Shown: one piece after another, positions 37,625-47,606 of the stretch
How positions within the stretch are numbered: position 1 is the stretch's first letter
Layout: every line of letters begins with the position of its first letter
Assembly (NCBI RefSeq): GCF_900106785.1
Contig: NZ_LT629845.1
Location: forward strand, 772,055-836,054
Length of the DNA: 64,000 bases
Origin: Prevotellamassilia timonensis
GTDB taxonomy: Bacteria > Bacteroidota > Bacteroidia > Bacteroidales > Bacteroidaceae
Direction: 5' to 3'
Position numbers and translations under genes: made by a program
The notes under the pieces: model-generated
Told to the model about the DNA's origin: nothing
The model's database searches: none
What the model saw: only the letters and a program-made list of their open reading frames with translations

Positions 37625-39043
37625 CTAACGTCTTTCTAACAGGACGACATTCTCCACATGATGTGTTTGTGGGAACATATCCACGGGCTGCACAGCAACT
37701 ACTCGGTAGGCGGCGTCGAGTGATTGCAAATCGCGTGCTTGAGTTGCAGGATTGCAGCTGACGTATACTATTCGCTCAGGTGCTGCAAATAAGATGGTGT
37801 TAATAACGTCGTTGTGCATGCCAGCGCGTGGTGGATCTGTAATTATGACATCAGGTCTGCCATGCGTTTCAATAAAGTCTTGGTTTAATATATCCTTCAT
37901 ATCGCCGGCATAGAACAGAGTGTTGTCAATGCCGTTGATTTGGGAGTTAACTTTAGCATCTTCAATAGCCTCTGGCACATATTCTATACCTATAACTTTT
38001 TTAGCTTGATGGGCTACGAAGTTGGCTATTGTGCCTGTGCCTGTATACAAGTCGTAAACCAGTTCTTCTCCTGTGAGTTTGGCAAAATTACGAGCAACTT
38101 TATACAATTCGTACGCTTGCGCTGTGTTGGTTTGATAGAAACTCTTTGGGCCAACCTTAAAGCGCAAGTTCTCCATTGTTTCATAGATAAAGTCTGTCCC
38201 GAAATAGGTATGCACTTCCAAATCGCCAATCGTATCGTTGCACTTGGTGTTGTTTACCCACAACAACGAGGTAACCTGAGGGAAATTGCTGTGTACGTAC
38301 TCTAAAACACCCTGAGCCTGCTGCTCTTCCTCTGATGACTTGATGCAGAACTGAATGAGCAACATTATTTCGTGTGTGTCAGATGTGCGTATCATCATAT
38401 TGCGCAAGAGACCATGACCGCCACGAATGTCATAAAATTCCAGACCATGCTGCAAAGCATACTGACGTATGCCATTACGCAGGCTATTATTGACATCGTC
38501 CATCAAGTGGCAAATGTCTATATCAAGTATCTTGTCGAAGGCACCAGGAATATGGAAGCCTACGGCATCCATTACGTCAAATTTCGCTCCTGAAGCAATT
38601 TCTTGCTGTGTCAACCAACGTTTGTTTGAAAAACCAAATTCAAGTTTGTTACGATAATGTGTTTGGTGAACACTACCCAAGATTGGCATTATTTCGGGTA
38701 ATTCAATCTTACCGATACGGGTCAAATTGTCTACTACTTGCTTTTGCTTGTAATGCAGTTGCTCTGTATATGGCAGGCATTGCCATTTGCAGCCGCCACA
38801 TACACCAAAGTGCTTGCAGAAAGGCTCACTGCGCTTGTCCGAATACTTATGGAACTTGATGACCTCAGCTTCGGCATAGCTGTGTTTTTTGCGACGTACC
38901 TGCAAGTCTACCACATCACCTGGTACTGCATACGGAACAAATACTACGAGATTATCGACTTTTGCAATAGCCTTTCCCTCGGCAGCTACGTCGGTGATGG
39001 TTATATTTTCAAGGATAGGTAATGCTTTCTTTTTACGAGTCAT
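37625..39043 (-). CDS. rlmD: 23S rRNA (uracil-5-)-methyltransferase
   Basis: The enzyme (472 residues) methylates C5 of a uracil in 23S rRNA (U1939 in E. coli numbering for RlmD; RlmCD types have two sites). An N-terminal TRAM domain (about 8-65) is followed by the 4Fe-4S cysteines in CKHFGVCGGCKWQ (about 76-89). The AdoMet fold has VYDLYTGTGTIANF (about 330), and DPPRAGMH carries the catalytic-base region. The nucleophile cysteine is in YVSCNPATQARDL near residue 431. The family is firm; the exact target position is inferred. Confidence 0.9.
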   Translation of the reverse strand: MTRKKKALPILENITITDVAAEGKAIAKVDNLVVFVPYAVPGDVVDLQVRRKKHSYAEAEVIKFHKYSDKRSEPFCKHFGVCGGCKWQCLPYTEQLHYKQKQVVDNLTRIGKIELPEIMPILGSVHQTHYRNKLEFGFSNKRWLTQQEIASGAKFDVMDAVGFHIPGAFDKILDIDICHLMDDVNNSLRNGIRQYALQHGLEFYDIRGGHGLLRNMMIRTSDTHEIMLLIQFCIKSSEEEQQAQGVLEYVHSNFPQVTSLLWVNNTKCNDTIGDLEVHTYFGTDFIYETMENLRFKVGPKSFYQTNTAQAYELYKVARNFAKLTGEELVYDLYTGTGTIANFVAHQAKKVIGIEYVPEAIEDAKVNSQINGIDNTLFYAGDMKDILNQDFIETHGRPDVIITDPPRAGMHNDVINTILFAAPERIVYVSCNPATQARDLQSLDAAYRVVAVQPVDMFPQTHHVENVVLLERR

Positions 39044-39060
39044 TTATTTTAGTAATTGAG

Positions 39061-40110
39061 TTACACTTCGGACTTATCTAACTTGTATATCAACTGTGGC
39101 ATAGCATATTGTGCAAGTTTCGAATCTTCGACCAGTGTCCAACCGGTTCCGTCGAAATGGACAGGGACGTCAAATTTTATGCTATACAACGAGGCATAAA
39201 TGATTTGATGAGTCAGCACATGCTTTATTTCAGCGTGCAGGAAACTCCAAGCGCCCTTTGACTTTATAGATTTGATGTCGTCAGCCTGTTGTATTTCGTT
39301 GATGTCTGGTTTGTGATCAAACTCTAACAACAAATATTCATACAGGCCCTTCCATATATCTTTCTTGCTACGGCGATGCAACCATGTGCCTGTGGGTGTG
39401 ACCACCTTGACATACACAAAAAACCTTTGTCTTTGAGCTGTTTTGCGCGATTTTACAGGATATCCACCCACATTGTGTTCATTTGCAGCCACACAAGTAT
39501 CATTCAATATACATTGCGCACAGTTGGGATTGGACGGCACGCATTGGGTGGCGCCAAAGTCCATAAGGCCTTGGTTGTAATCGGCATATTGCTGTTTTGG
39601 TAAAATATGCTGTGCAAATGCAGCAAAATGCTTTTTCCCTTGAGTGGTGTCAATTGGTACACTTATGCCATAATACCGACTGAGCACACGATAGACATTG
39701 CCATCGACTACAGCATATGGCATATTATATGCAAACGAACATATTGCCGCAGCTGTGTAATCGCCAACACCTTTTAGGGCACGCACATTGTCGTAATCCT
39801 GTGGGAATACGCCACCTTTCTCCATTATTTGTTTTGCGGCTTTGTGCATATTGCGTGCTCTGCTGTAATAGCCAAGTCCTTGCCACACACGTAACACTTC
39901 ATCTTCTGAAGCATTAGCGAGACTTTCAATAGTTGGGAAGGTGTTCAAAAAGCGCAAGTAATAGTCATGCCCCTGTACTATTTGAGTTTGTTGCAAAATA
40001 ATCTCCGACACCCATATTTTGTAGGGATCGGAGATATTTCGCCATGGCAGTTCACGTTTATTCTGTGCATACCATGCCAATATCAACTGTGGAAAAGATA
40101 GTTCACTCAT
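39061..40110 (-). CDS. mutY: A/G-specific adenine DNA glycosylase
   Basis: MutY removes adenine mispaired with 8-oxoguanine. The 349-residue chain has the HhH-GPD catalytic domain (LPWRNISDPYKIWVSEIILQQTQ, then LKGVGDYTAAAICSFAY and the aspartate in VDGNVYRVLSRYYG). The iron-sulphur loop C-x6-C-x2-C-x5-C follows in CVPSNPNCAQCILNDTC (about 190-206). A C-terminal NUDIX-like domain reads the 8-oxoG. The ATG shares one base with the manC stop (TAATG), so the two are translationally coupled. Confidence 0.95.
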   Translation of the reverse strand: MSELSFPQLILAWYAQNKRELPWRNISDPYKIWVSEIILQQTQIVQGHDYYLRFLNTFPTIESLANASEDEVLRVWQGLGYYSRARNMHKAAKQIMEKGGVFPQDYDNVRALKGVGDYTAAAICSFAYNMPYAVVDGNVYRVLSRYYGISVPIDTTQGKKHFAAFAQHILPKQQYADYNQGLMDFGATQCVPSNPNCAQCILNDTCVAANEHNVGGYPVKSRKTAQRQRFFVYVKVVTPTGTWLHRRSKKDIWKGLYEYLLLEFDHKPDINEIQQADDIKSIKSKGAWSFLHAEIKHVLTHQIIYASLYSIKFDVPVHFDGTGWTLVEDSKLAQYAMPQLIYKLDKSEV

Positions 40111-41165
40111 TAGTGGAATAACTTAATCCGCTGCTCTTCGGACAATCTGCATACGAGCAATTTCCCCTCTTTCTCAGCAACTACATATCCATCAAGGCCT
40201 TCGACTATAACCTCTTTTTTGTTGCACGTATGAACTATCGTGTTGTATGTATCATATAATTTGATGTTATCTCCGATACATACATTACCATATTTATCCA
40301 TATCAGACTGTTCGCGTAAAGAATTCCATGTACCTAAATCGCTCCAAGAGAAAGAGGCTGGAAATACAAATATCTCTTCTGCTTTTTCCAATATGGCATA
40401 GTCAACCGATATGTTCTTGCACTGAGGATACGATTCGTCTATCTTATTTTGTTCCTTGTCCGTACCATAGTAAGGCATAAGTCCTTCAAAGATGGACGAG
40501 ACCTCTGGTTCATACACTCTGAACGCGTTTATAATGGTGTTTACATTCCAAATGAAGATACCTGAATTCCACAGATAATTAGGACTTTGGATATACTCCT
40601 TTGCAACCTCTAACGTGGGCTTTTCCTTAAATTCGTCAACTCTAAAAATATTATGTTTGCGCGATGACGAATAAGTAAGGTCCGCTTTAATGTAGCCATA
40701 TCCTGTTTCAGGACGAGTGGGCTTGAGCCCCAAAGTAACGACCGCATCAGTTTCTGCAGCGAAAGACAAGGAATCGTCAATTGCCGACTGGAAAGCCTGT
40801 ATGTCTACCACCAAATGATCTGACGGGCTGACAACAATGTTGGCTTTTGTATTGAGTTTCTTTATTTTCCAACTAACATAGCAAATACAGGGGGCTGTAT
40901 TGCGGCGACAAGGCTCGCACAAAATATTGCTTGAAGGGATTTCAGGAAGTTGTTCCATAACAATTTCCCGATACTTCTCAGCTGTGACCACCCATACATT
41001 CTCTTTGGGTATCAAGCCGTTAAAACGCTCCAAGGTTAACTGTATCAATGTACGCCCACACCCTAAGATGTCGAGGAACTGCTTTGGCAGTTCTTCACTA
41101 CTAATAGGCCAGAAGCGACTACCAGCACCTCCAGCAAGTATCACCAAATAATTGTTCTCGTTCAT
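40110..41165 (-). CDS. manC: Mannose-1-phosphate guanylyltransferase
   Basis: The enzyme (351 residues) makes GDP-mannose from GTP and mannose-1-phosphate for glycan and nucleotide-sugar synthesis. The nucleotide-binding signature is GGAGSRFWPISSEELPKQF at about residues 12-30. Typical later segments are VSPSDHLV (about 110), GYGYIK and FKEKP. It lacks the C-terminal phosphomannose isomerase domain, so it is the short, monofunctional form. Gene order manC-mutY with a one-base overlap. No other capsule or LPS genes are adjacent. Confidence 0.92.
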   Translation of the reverse strand: MNENNYLVILAGGAGSRFWPISSEELPKQFLDILGCGRTLIQLTLERFNGLIPKENVWVVTAEKYREIVMEQLPEIPSSNILCEPCRRNTAPCICYVSWKIKKLNTKANIVVSPSDHLVVDIQAFQSAIDDSLSFAAETDAVVTLGLKPTRPETGYGYIKADLTYSSSRKHNIFRVDEFKEKPTLEVAKEYIQSPNYLWNSGIFIWNVNTIINAFRVYEPEVSSIFEGLMPYYGTDKEQNKIDESYPQCKNISVDYAILEKAEEIFVFPASFSWSDLGTWNSLREQSDMDKYGNVCIGDNIKLYDTYNTIVHTCNKKEVIVEGLDGYVVAEKEGKLLVCRLSEEQRIKLFH

Positions 41166-41249
41166 TGTGAATGATATTATTTAATAACCCGTTGGCAAAA
41201 CCTGTGGGTAATGGGTTAACAAGTTGGTTGGTTGACAAATACGCCCTTA

Positions 41250-41633
41250 TCAGTCATCTACTTCCATATTGCCTTGCACATACACTCTGACAATAGAGTT
41301 TGAGGCGTTAGAGCGCACTGTTATAGCTTTCTTAAAGAAGCCCTTGAATTTGCCTTTACCATTATAGGACACCTTTATCACGCCCTTTGCTCCTGGTGCA
41401 ATGGGATCTTTGGGAGGAGTTGCCACCGTACAACCACAAGACCCAAATGCCTGCTGTACGACCAAGGGCTTGTCACCTGTATTTACAAATACAAATTCGC
41501 AAGTTTGTACTTTGTCCTCCTTGAACGTTCCTAAGTTGATTGAGGTCTTTTCAAATTTAATAACCGCTTGTGCCATCGCGCTCATTCCGAAGAGTGCAAC
41601 AACCATCAAAGAAAACAAACGTTTCATATTCAT
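41250..41633 (-). CDS. DUF1573 periplasmic protein
   Basis: A 127-residue exported protein with a signal peptide (MNMKRLFSLMVVALFGMSAMA, cut before QAV). It has a DUF1573 immunoglobulin-like domain: INLGTFKEDKVQTCEFVFVN, then the AFGSCGCTVATPP motif with paired cysteines. The family is common in Bacteroidetes and of unknown role. An ATG two codons later (41627) is equally good. A TACATTTG box with a TTTA upstream element (complement of 41677-41684 and 41704-41707) may be its promoter. Divergent from ruvC. Confidence 0.85.
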   Translation of the reverse strand: MNMKRLFSLMVVALFGMSAMAQAVIKFEKTSINLGTFKEDKVQTCEFVFVNTGDKPLVVQQAFGSCGCTVATPPKDPIAPGAKGVIKVSYNGKGKFKGFFKKAITVRSNASNSIVRVYVQGNMEVDD

Positions 41634-41759
41634 ATTTCGATTATAATGTTTCCTTAAAGAATATACTTGAACAATGCAAATGTACAAGTTAATCTTTGAA
41701 TGATAAAATTTTGCATAAATAAATACGACAAATTCCGTGTTTATACGTACTTTTGCAGT

Positions 41760-42323
41760 ATGGCAACACTCGAAAAAGTAATTCTCGGAATAGACCCAGG
41801 CACAAACATTTTAGGGTATGGCGTGATTAAGCTCCGCGGTAATAAAGCTAAGATGGAAGCCATGGGGGTGATCGATTTGCGAAAGTGCAAAGACGTTTAC
41901 CTCAAATTAGGCAGAATACACGAAAGAGTGCTTGGCATAATTGAAGCGTTCAAACCAGATGAAATGGCTATTGAGGCTCCCTTCTTTGGTAAAAACGTGC
42001 AAAGTATGCTCAAACTTGGACGCGCACAAGGTGTGGCTATTGCCGCTGCCATAAGTCGCGATGTGCCCATACACGAATATGCTCCACTTAAAATCAAACA
42101 GGCCATCACCGGAAACGGGCAAGCGAGCAAAGAACAAGTGGCATCTATGCTTCAACGTATGCTACACATTCCCGACGAAAGCATGCTGCCTTTTTATGAT
42201 GCTACTGATGCATTAGGCGCAGCATATTGTCACTTCCTTCAGAGTGGACGTCCCGAAACAACAGACAAACTGCCACATTCCTGGGCCGCATTTGTCAAAC
42301 AAAATGCCAGTCGGATACACTAA
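41760..42323 (+). CDS. ruvC: Holliday junction resolvase RuvC
   Basis: RuvC (187 residues from ATG 41760, MATLEKVILGIDPGTNILGY) cuts Holliday junctions with RuvAB. The first catalytic aspartate is in GIDPGT (about residue 12). The EAPFFGKNVQS segment carries the second acidic residue. YDATDALGAAYCH near the end provides the last pair. The in-frame extension to 41700 is AT-rich and unlike the family. A TACTTTTG box ends five bases before the ATG, so the leader is very short. Confidence 0.94.
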   Translation: MATLEKVILGIDPGTNILGYGVIKLRGNKAKMEAMGVIDLRKCKDVYLKLGRIHERVLGIIEAFKPDEMAIEAPFFGKNVQSMLKLGRAQGVAIAAAISRDVPIHEYAPLKIKQAITGNGQASKEQVASMLQRMLHIPDESMLPFYDATDALGAAYCHFLQSGRPETTDKLPHSWAAFVKQNASRIH

Positions 42324-42360
42324 ATGTTGCTTACGCTATTATATTTATAAAGCCTACCTT

Positions 42361-42843
42361 ATGAAACATATATTTATCCTCGTTTTAGGCTTAATCCTTG
42401 GCACGGCGAATGCTGAGGCTCAAGATGTTTATAATCTTGTCTTGGGCAGTGCTACCCGGATTATAAACAACCCTACCAGCAATTTTACAAACGTACAAAT
42501 CGCTCAATTCAAACGTACGGCTTTGACCTATATGAAAAGCAAGGCTCTTGAAATTTCAGACACAATTCCTTCGGCGTTGCTTGACACACAAGCATATTAT
42601 ATGTCGGAGTTTATCACTTTATTTATTGATGACATCGTAAAAAGCAAGCGATTAAGCGACGACAAACGCAAACAACGCATTCTCATGTTTACCGATGCCT
42701 CCATTTCAAATCCGTTGTTCAACGACCCTGACAAAGATACCACAATGTCCTTTATGACTGATGGCAACGAACTCACTCCTTTTTCTTTAGATACTGACTG
42801 GCACAAAGCATACGCCGCGGCTATATCACAGCTAAGGAAATAG
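42361..42843 (+). CDS. Hypothetical exported protein
   Basis: From ATG 42361 this encodes 160 residues with a clear signal peptide (MKHIFILVLGLILGTANAEA, cut before QDV). The mature part is helical and polar: IAQFKRTALTYMKSKALEI, then FITLFIDDIVKSKR. I recognise no domain. The longer frame overlaps the ruvC end and is rejected. It lies 37 bases after ruvC on the same strand, so it may be co-transcribed. Probably periplasmic. Confidence 0.7.
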   Translation: MKHIFILVLGLILGTANAEAQDVYNLVLGSATRIINNPTSNFTNVQIAQFKRTALTYMKSKALEISDTIPSALLDTQAYYMSEFITLFIDDIVKSKRLSDDKRKQRILMFTDASISNPLFNDPDKDTTMSFMTDGNELTPFSLDTDWHKAYAAAISQLRK

Positions 42844-42930
42844 CTGTTGAACATTCATCATCAAAGTTGGAATGACTTTATGTAGCAAATACCTAACATA
42901 TAATTATAAACCTAATTCTCACATAATTCC

Positions 42931-43248
42931 ATGTACGACATCCAATTAAACGAGAGTGGCACACGCCACCTTAATGTTACCGAACAAAATCTACAAACTA
43001 TTAGGAAGTATGGGCTGTTTGACGGTCTCGTTGGCTCAACGGGCTACATAACTGAAGCCGAGCTCGACAAACTTAAGCTTAACATTCGCTCGCTCATCGC
43101 CTCTATGGCCGAGAACTCAAAAGACCTTCTCGACTTGTGCATCGATGTCATATACCACGACAAGATGAAGGCTTATGGTCTTAAAAATCTTATTGCCACA
43201 TACAGTCAGTGGGCTGCAAACGCTTCAAATGTTACTGAGGTCGAATAA
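42931..43248 (+). CDS. Hypothetical protein
   Basis: A 105-residue cytoplasmic protein, mostly helical after residue 40 (EAELDKLKLNIRSLIASMAE). It contains LNESGTRHLNVTEQNLQT near the start. There is no signal or membrane segment and no family I can name. Codon use resembles its neighbours. It sits between the exported protein and the YgiQ gene on the same strand, with gaps of about 90 and 120 bases. Confidence 0.65.
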   Translation: MYDIQLNESGTRHLNVTEQNLQTIRKYGLFDGLVGSTGYITEAELDKLKLNIRSLIASMAENSKDLLDLCIDVIYHDKMKAYGLKNLIATYSQWAANASNVTEVE

Positions 43249-43367
43249 GCAAATCCCCTACCCCTACAGAAATTTTGTTGACAACTTATTCCCGTTCACA
43301 TAATCTCTGACAGAATACTTTGCCGAACCATACAACAAATTTTTCCTATCCACACAAAACAATAAAC

Positions 43368-45371
43368 ATGCAATTAACAGACTGGCTCCCAACCACACGT
43401 AAAGAAATGGAACTGCGTGGCTGGGACGTAGCAGACATAATCTTATTTTCAGGAGATGCGTATGTTGACCATCCTTCCTTTGGGGCAGCCGTTATAGGCC
43501 GCCTGCTCGAATATGAGGGGTATCGTGTCTGCATAGTTCCACAGCCAGACTGGCATGGTGATTTTCGAGATTTCAAGAAGCTCGGTCGCCCACGCATGTT
43601 TTTCGGTATTGCGCCCGGCTGTATGGATTCTATGGTTAACAAGTATACAGCCAACAGGCGTTTGCGTTCTGAAGACGCATATAGTCCTGACGGCCGCCAC
43701 GATATGCGTCCGGAATACCCTACTATTGTGTACTCCCAGATTCTCAAACAACTTTATCCCGACGTACCCGTCGTACTTGGCGGCATTGAGGCGTCACTCC
43801 GACGTGTGACGCATTACGATTATTGGAAGGAACAACTAAAGCCATGTATCTTGGCCGAAAGTCAGGCCGACCTAATCGTTTATGGCATGGGAGAGTTGCC
43901 CATGACAGATCTGTGCCGAACCATTGACGAGCACTTACTACACGGACGCGACGAAGCATTTTGCTCCACCAAACAGTTTAATAGCCTCTTGCGTAAGTAT
44001 CCTATCAAGCAAACAGTGAGTTTGCAATTACCAACTGACATTCCAGGTGGTTTTAAGGAGGACGACATCGAATTATATTCGCATGAAGACTGTTTGGTCA
44101 ACAAACGACATTATGCCGAAAACTTCAAACACATTGAAGAGGAAAGCAACAAATTACACCCGCAACGCATCTTGCAGGCCTTAGGTGACAAGTATGTTGT
44201 GGTTAATCCACCATACCCACCTATGTCGACAAAGCAAATTGATCATTCATTCGACCTGCCGTATACAAGATTGCCCCACCCCAAATACAAGGGGAAACGC
44301 ATACCGGCCTACGAAATGATTAAATTCTCTGTCAACATTCACAGAGGTTGCTTTGGCGGTTGTGCATTCTGTACCATTTCTGCCCATCAAGGCAAGTTTA
44401 TAATGAGTCGCTCAAAGGAAAGTATCCTTAAGGAGGTACGCCATATCACGCAAATGCCAGACTTTAAGGGATATCTTTCCGACCTCGGAGGACCGTCCGC
44501 TAATATGTACCAAATGAGGGGCAAAAACCAAGAACTTTGCGGCAAGTGCAAACGCCCCTCTTGCATTTCACCAGCAGTTTGTCCAAATCTTAATGCTGAC
44601 CATGCCCCACTTATCGACATCTACAAGGCTGTTGATAGCATACCAGGCATAAAGAAAAGCTTTATTGGCAGCGGTGTAAGATACGACTTGCTGCTTCACC
44701 ATTACAAGGACGATAAATTAGTGTTGGCTGCGCAAGCCTACACAAAAGAACTGATTACGCGCCATGTGTCTGGCCGACTGAAAGTGGCACCCGAACACAC
44801 GTCTGACGCTGTGCTTAAATACATGCGGAAGCCGTCATTTCAGCTATTCCATGAATTCAAGAGAGTGTTTGACAGAATAAACCGCGAGGCTGGACTTAAT
44901 CAACAGATCATACCCTATTTTATATCCTCGCACCCTGGTTGTACCGAAGTGCACATGGCTGAGTTGGCTGCTGAAACGCGTGACATGAATTTTCAGCTTG
45001 AACAAGTGCAAGACTTTACGCCTACTCCCATGACAGTATCCACCGAAACATGGTATTCGGGGTATCACCCTTACACACTTGAGCCCGTCTATTCTGCACA
45101 CACACCTCAAGAGAAACTTAAGCAACGCATGTTTTTCTTCTGGTATAAGCCCGAAGAGCGCCAACGCATCATTAGTGAACTTAGGAAAATAGGGCGACCT
45201 GATCTCATTGCACGTTTATACCCTCAAAACGCCTCATACAACGCAAATCAAGAGCGTAAGGAAGGGTACGGAATGTCACGCCAGAAAAGGAGCAACTACA
45301 CGCAACGCAATGTGCCAGCGAACAAGCGTAAGCCTAAAAACAAGACAACTTCAAAGAGTAATCGCAAATGA
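43368..45371 (+). CDS. YgiQ family radical SAM protein
   Basis: The protein (667 residues from ATG 43368, MQLTDWLPTTRKEMELRGWD) is a YgiQ/UPF0313-type radical SAM enzyme. It has an N-terminal B12-binding-like region (DIILFSGDAYVDHPSFG), the SAM cluster motif in HRGCFGGCAFCTIS (C328, C332, C335), and CGKCKRPSC plus a basic Lys/Arg/Asn-rich tail (about 630-667). The reaction is unknown. The alternative start at 43320 would be a TTG. Its stop overlaps the next start by four bases (ATGA), so it is coupled to the Wzi-like gene. Confidence 0.9.
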   Translation: MQLTDWLPTTRKEMELRGWDVADIILFSGDAYVDHPSFGAAVIGRLLEYEGYRVCIVPQPDWHGDFRDFKKLGRPRMFFGIAPGCMDSMVNKYTANRRLRSEDAYSPDGRHDMRPEYPTIVYSQILKQLYPDVPVVLGGIEASLRRVTHYDYWKEQLKPCILAESQADLIVYGMGELPMTDLCRTIDEHLLHGRDEAFCSTKQFNSLLRKYPIKQTVSLQLPTDIPGGFKEDDIELYSHEDCLVNKRHYAENFKHIEEESNKLHPQRILQALGDKYVVVNPPYPPMSTKQIDHSFDLPYTRLPHPKYKGKRIPAYEMIKFSVNIHRGCFGGCAFCTISAHQGKFIMSRSKESILKEVRHITQMPDFKGYLSDLGGPSANMYQMRGKNQELCGKCKRPSCISPAVCPNLNADHAPLIDIYKAVDSIPGIKKSFIGSGVRYDLLLHHYKDDKLVLAAQAYTKELITRHVSGRLKVAPEHTSDAVLKYMRKPSFQLFHEFKRVFDRINREAGLNQQIIPYFISSHPGCTEVHMAELAAETRDMNFQLEQVQDFTPTPMTVSTETWYSGYHPYTLEPVYSAHTPQEKLKQRMFFFWYKPEERQRIISELRKIGRPDLIARLYPQNASYNANQERKEGYGMSRQKRSNYTQRNVPANKRKPKNKTTSKSNRK

Positions 45372-46900
45372 GACCTTTCAAAATAACTGTTGCTGCATTA
45401 GCCATGTGCGGCGTAAATTGTTCAAATGCATGCTGGGCACAGAATGCGCTCGAACGCAGTGCACATCAAATGCACTACGACATCGAGATGAACGCTACCT
45501 TCTCGCATGGCGACTCACCACTTTGGTTGGCCTCTAACCGCTATGGTCTGCCATCGGTTAATGGCAACAATGGTTATCTAAGAACGGCCATCAAGCGCGA
45601 CGCGTCAGTAGACTCACTGCACAAATGGCGAATTGGCTATGGTGCTGATGTCGCTATTGCATATAACAACGAAAGCACACTCCATATACAGCAACTATTT
45701 GCCGACTTCGACTATAAACTGATGCGGCTCACGATAGGTGCCAAACAACATTCGCTAAACCTTAAAAACCAACAACTCAGTAGCGGTGGACAGACATTGG
45801 GCATCAATTCTCGCCCCATGCCAGAAGTGCGACTTGAAATGCCAGAATATTGGAACATCACAGGTAAGCGCCACCATTGGGCAGCCATACGCGGACATAT
45901 TAGCTACGGGCTTACAACCGACGGCGGTTTCCAAGCTGACTACACAAGAAATGACCCACTCGCCCATTATGCAAAGAAGGCCATACTACATACAAAATCG
46001 GGATTTCTACGTTTAGGCAATGCACAGAAGTTTCCGTTATTATTCGAAGGTGGCTTAGAAATGGCCACCATGTTTGGCGGCGTCTCATATAAGAGTCTTA
46101 CTTGGGACGGCAATGAAAGCAACTCACCTGTACATCTCAGCCACGGGTTCAAGGACTTTGCAAAAGCTTTATTCGCCCTGGGTAGCGACCCCACTGATGG
46201 CGAACAATACGGCAATGCCGCAGGCAACACCCTGGGCAGTTGGTTGGCACGCCTAACCTGGCAAGCAAGTAATTGGAGTGTTAGCTGTTACTACGATCAT
46301 TTTTTCGAAGATCACTCGCAAATGTTCTTGCAATATGGTTGGCTTGACGGCATGGTAGGTTTTGAAATCAAACTTCCACAAAATCGGTTCGTAAGTAACG
46401 TCGTGTATGAGTATCTTAAAACAACCTACCAAAGTGGACCACTCTACCACGACCACACCGAGGCCATACCCGACCAAATAAGTGCTGGCGACAATTACTA
46501 CAATCACAATCTTTATTGTGGCTGGCAACATTGGGGACAGGCTATTGGCAATCCTCTTTTTAGTTCGCCACTTTACAACCACACCGCCGACCTCACCTTC
46601 ACATCAAATCGTTTCAAGTCGCACCACTTGGCTATTGCAGGCCAACCTTTGCCCTTTCTCAGTTACCGTATGTTCTACAGCCACCAACGCAGTTTGGGCA
46701 CATACAACACCCCTTTTTATCGTGCACACACCTCACACGACCTGTTATTAGACGTGAGATGGAGTCCTGAACGCCTTGGCAAGCTACGCACAAGCGGTTG
46801 GCATGTTGGCGCAGCTTTCGCTTTTGACAGAGGCAGTCTTGTTGGCAACAATACAGGATTTCAACTCAATATTTCAAAAACCGGACTTCTTACAAAATAA
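45368..46900 (+). CDS. Capsule assembly Wzi family protein
   Basis: The gene encodes an outer-membrane beta-barrel protein of 510 residues with a signal-like N-terminus (MRPFKITVAALAMCGVN, then CWAQ). It belongs to the Wzi family, which in E. coli K30 anchors capsule at the surface. Alternating aromatic/polar strands run through the whole length (for example RLTIGAKQHSLNLKNQQL), and the region around FADFDYKLMRLTIG resembles family members. No capsule polymerase genes are adjacent, so the ligand is unknown. It overlaps the YgiQ stop by four bases and is followed after one base by a lipoprotein gene. Confidence 0.8.
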   Translation: MRPFKITVAALAMCGVNCSNACWAQNALERSAHQMHYDIEMNATFSHGDSPLWLASNRYGLPSVNGNNGYLRTAIKRDASVDSLHKWRIGYGADVAIAYNNESTLHIQQLFADFDYKLMRLTIGAKQHSLNLKNQQLSSGGQTLGINSRPMPEVRLEMPEYWNITGKRHHWAAIRGHISYGLTTDGGFQADYTRNDPLAHYAKKAILHTKSGFLRLGNAQKFPLLFEGGLEMATMFGGVSYKSLTWDGNESNSPVHLSHGFKDFAKALFALGSDPTDGEQYGNAAGNTLGSWLARLTWQASNWSVSCYYDHFFEDHSQMFLQYGWLDGMVGFEIKLPQNRFVSNVVYEYLKTTYQSGPLYHDHTEAIPDQISAGDNYYNHNLYCGWQHWGQAIGNPLFSSPLYNHTADLTFTSNRFKSHHLAIAGQPLPFLSYRMFYSHQRSLGTYNTPFYRAHTSHDLLLDVRWSPERLGKLRTSGWHVGAAFAFDRGSLVGNNTGFQLNISKTGLLTK

Positions 46901-46901
46901 T

Positions 46902-47378
46902 ATGATTATACACATCAAGCATCTGCTACTGGTTTGCGGTTTGGCCATAATGGGCGCAACGTCATGTTCCAAGCTATCAACAAATGGCCCCATTGATGGC
47001 ATGTGGCGTTTAGAGGAAATGTACAGCAAGCCTTTTTCGACATGCAACTATTATAGCGAATACACAGACAAACGGTCAGAAGGCATATACTGGAAGTTTC
47101 AACTTAATCTTCTATCTATAACTTCAACAGCAATGCTTAATGGCCATACCACCGAAACCATTGCACGCTTCAACTACGACAAGGATCGATTGCAAATCAC
47201 AAAAACCTACATACACTTCCGCGATCGAGACAGTCTGCTGACAGACGCTAACACCAGCATTTTACAATCCATTGGCATACGAGGCAATGCAAGCAATTAT
47301 GACATTAAAAGACTGACATCGTCAAGCATGATTTTATGCTCTGAAAATGACAGCTTGGTGTTTTATAAACTACATTAA
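46902..47378 (+). CDS. Lipocalin-like lipoprotein
   Basis: A 158-residue lipoprotein, with signal MIIHIKHLLLVCGLAIMGA and lipobox ATSC. The mature part has the pattern of short lipocalin-like domains (DUF4847-like): GMWRLEEMY near the start, then IYWKFQLNLLSITS and a final strand SMILCSENDSLVFYKL. Assignment to a named family is tentative. The start, 46902, follows the Wzi stop by one base, so the two are coupled and may work together at the outer membrane. The longer frame from a TTG at 46776 is rejected. Confidence 0.65.
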   Translation: MIIHIKHLLLVCGLAIMGATSCSKLSTNGPIDGMWRLEEMYSKPFSTCNYYSEYTDKRSEGIYWKFQLNLLSITSTAMLNGHTTETIARFNYDKDRLQITKTYIHFRDRDSLLTDANTSILQSIGIRGNASNYDIKRLTSSSMILCSENDSLVFYKLH

Positions 47379-47606
47379 AGGTTGCCACTTATTCTGAAAT
47401 AGACAAATCTCTCAAAAACAGCATAAGCCTTGATGTTGACGATGCATAAAGTAGATTTTCAAAATTAGCTTATACCATCATATTCAGAGTTGGTCGAAAT
47501 ACCTTGGTACATTGTTGCCCCATAAGTTTAAGTCTCGTAGCTCGTTACACACGTTCGTCAGCTTAAACATCTGTAACAAACATTGCTCCAATTCATGTAA
47601 AACAAC

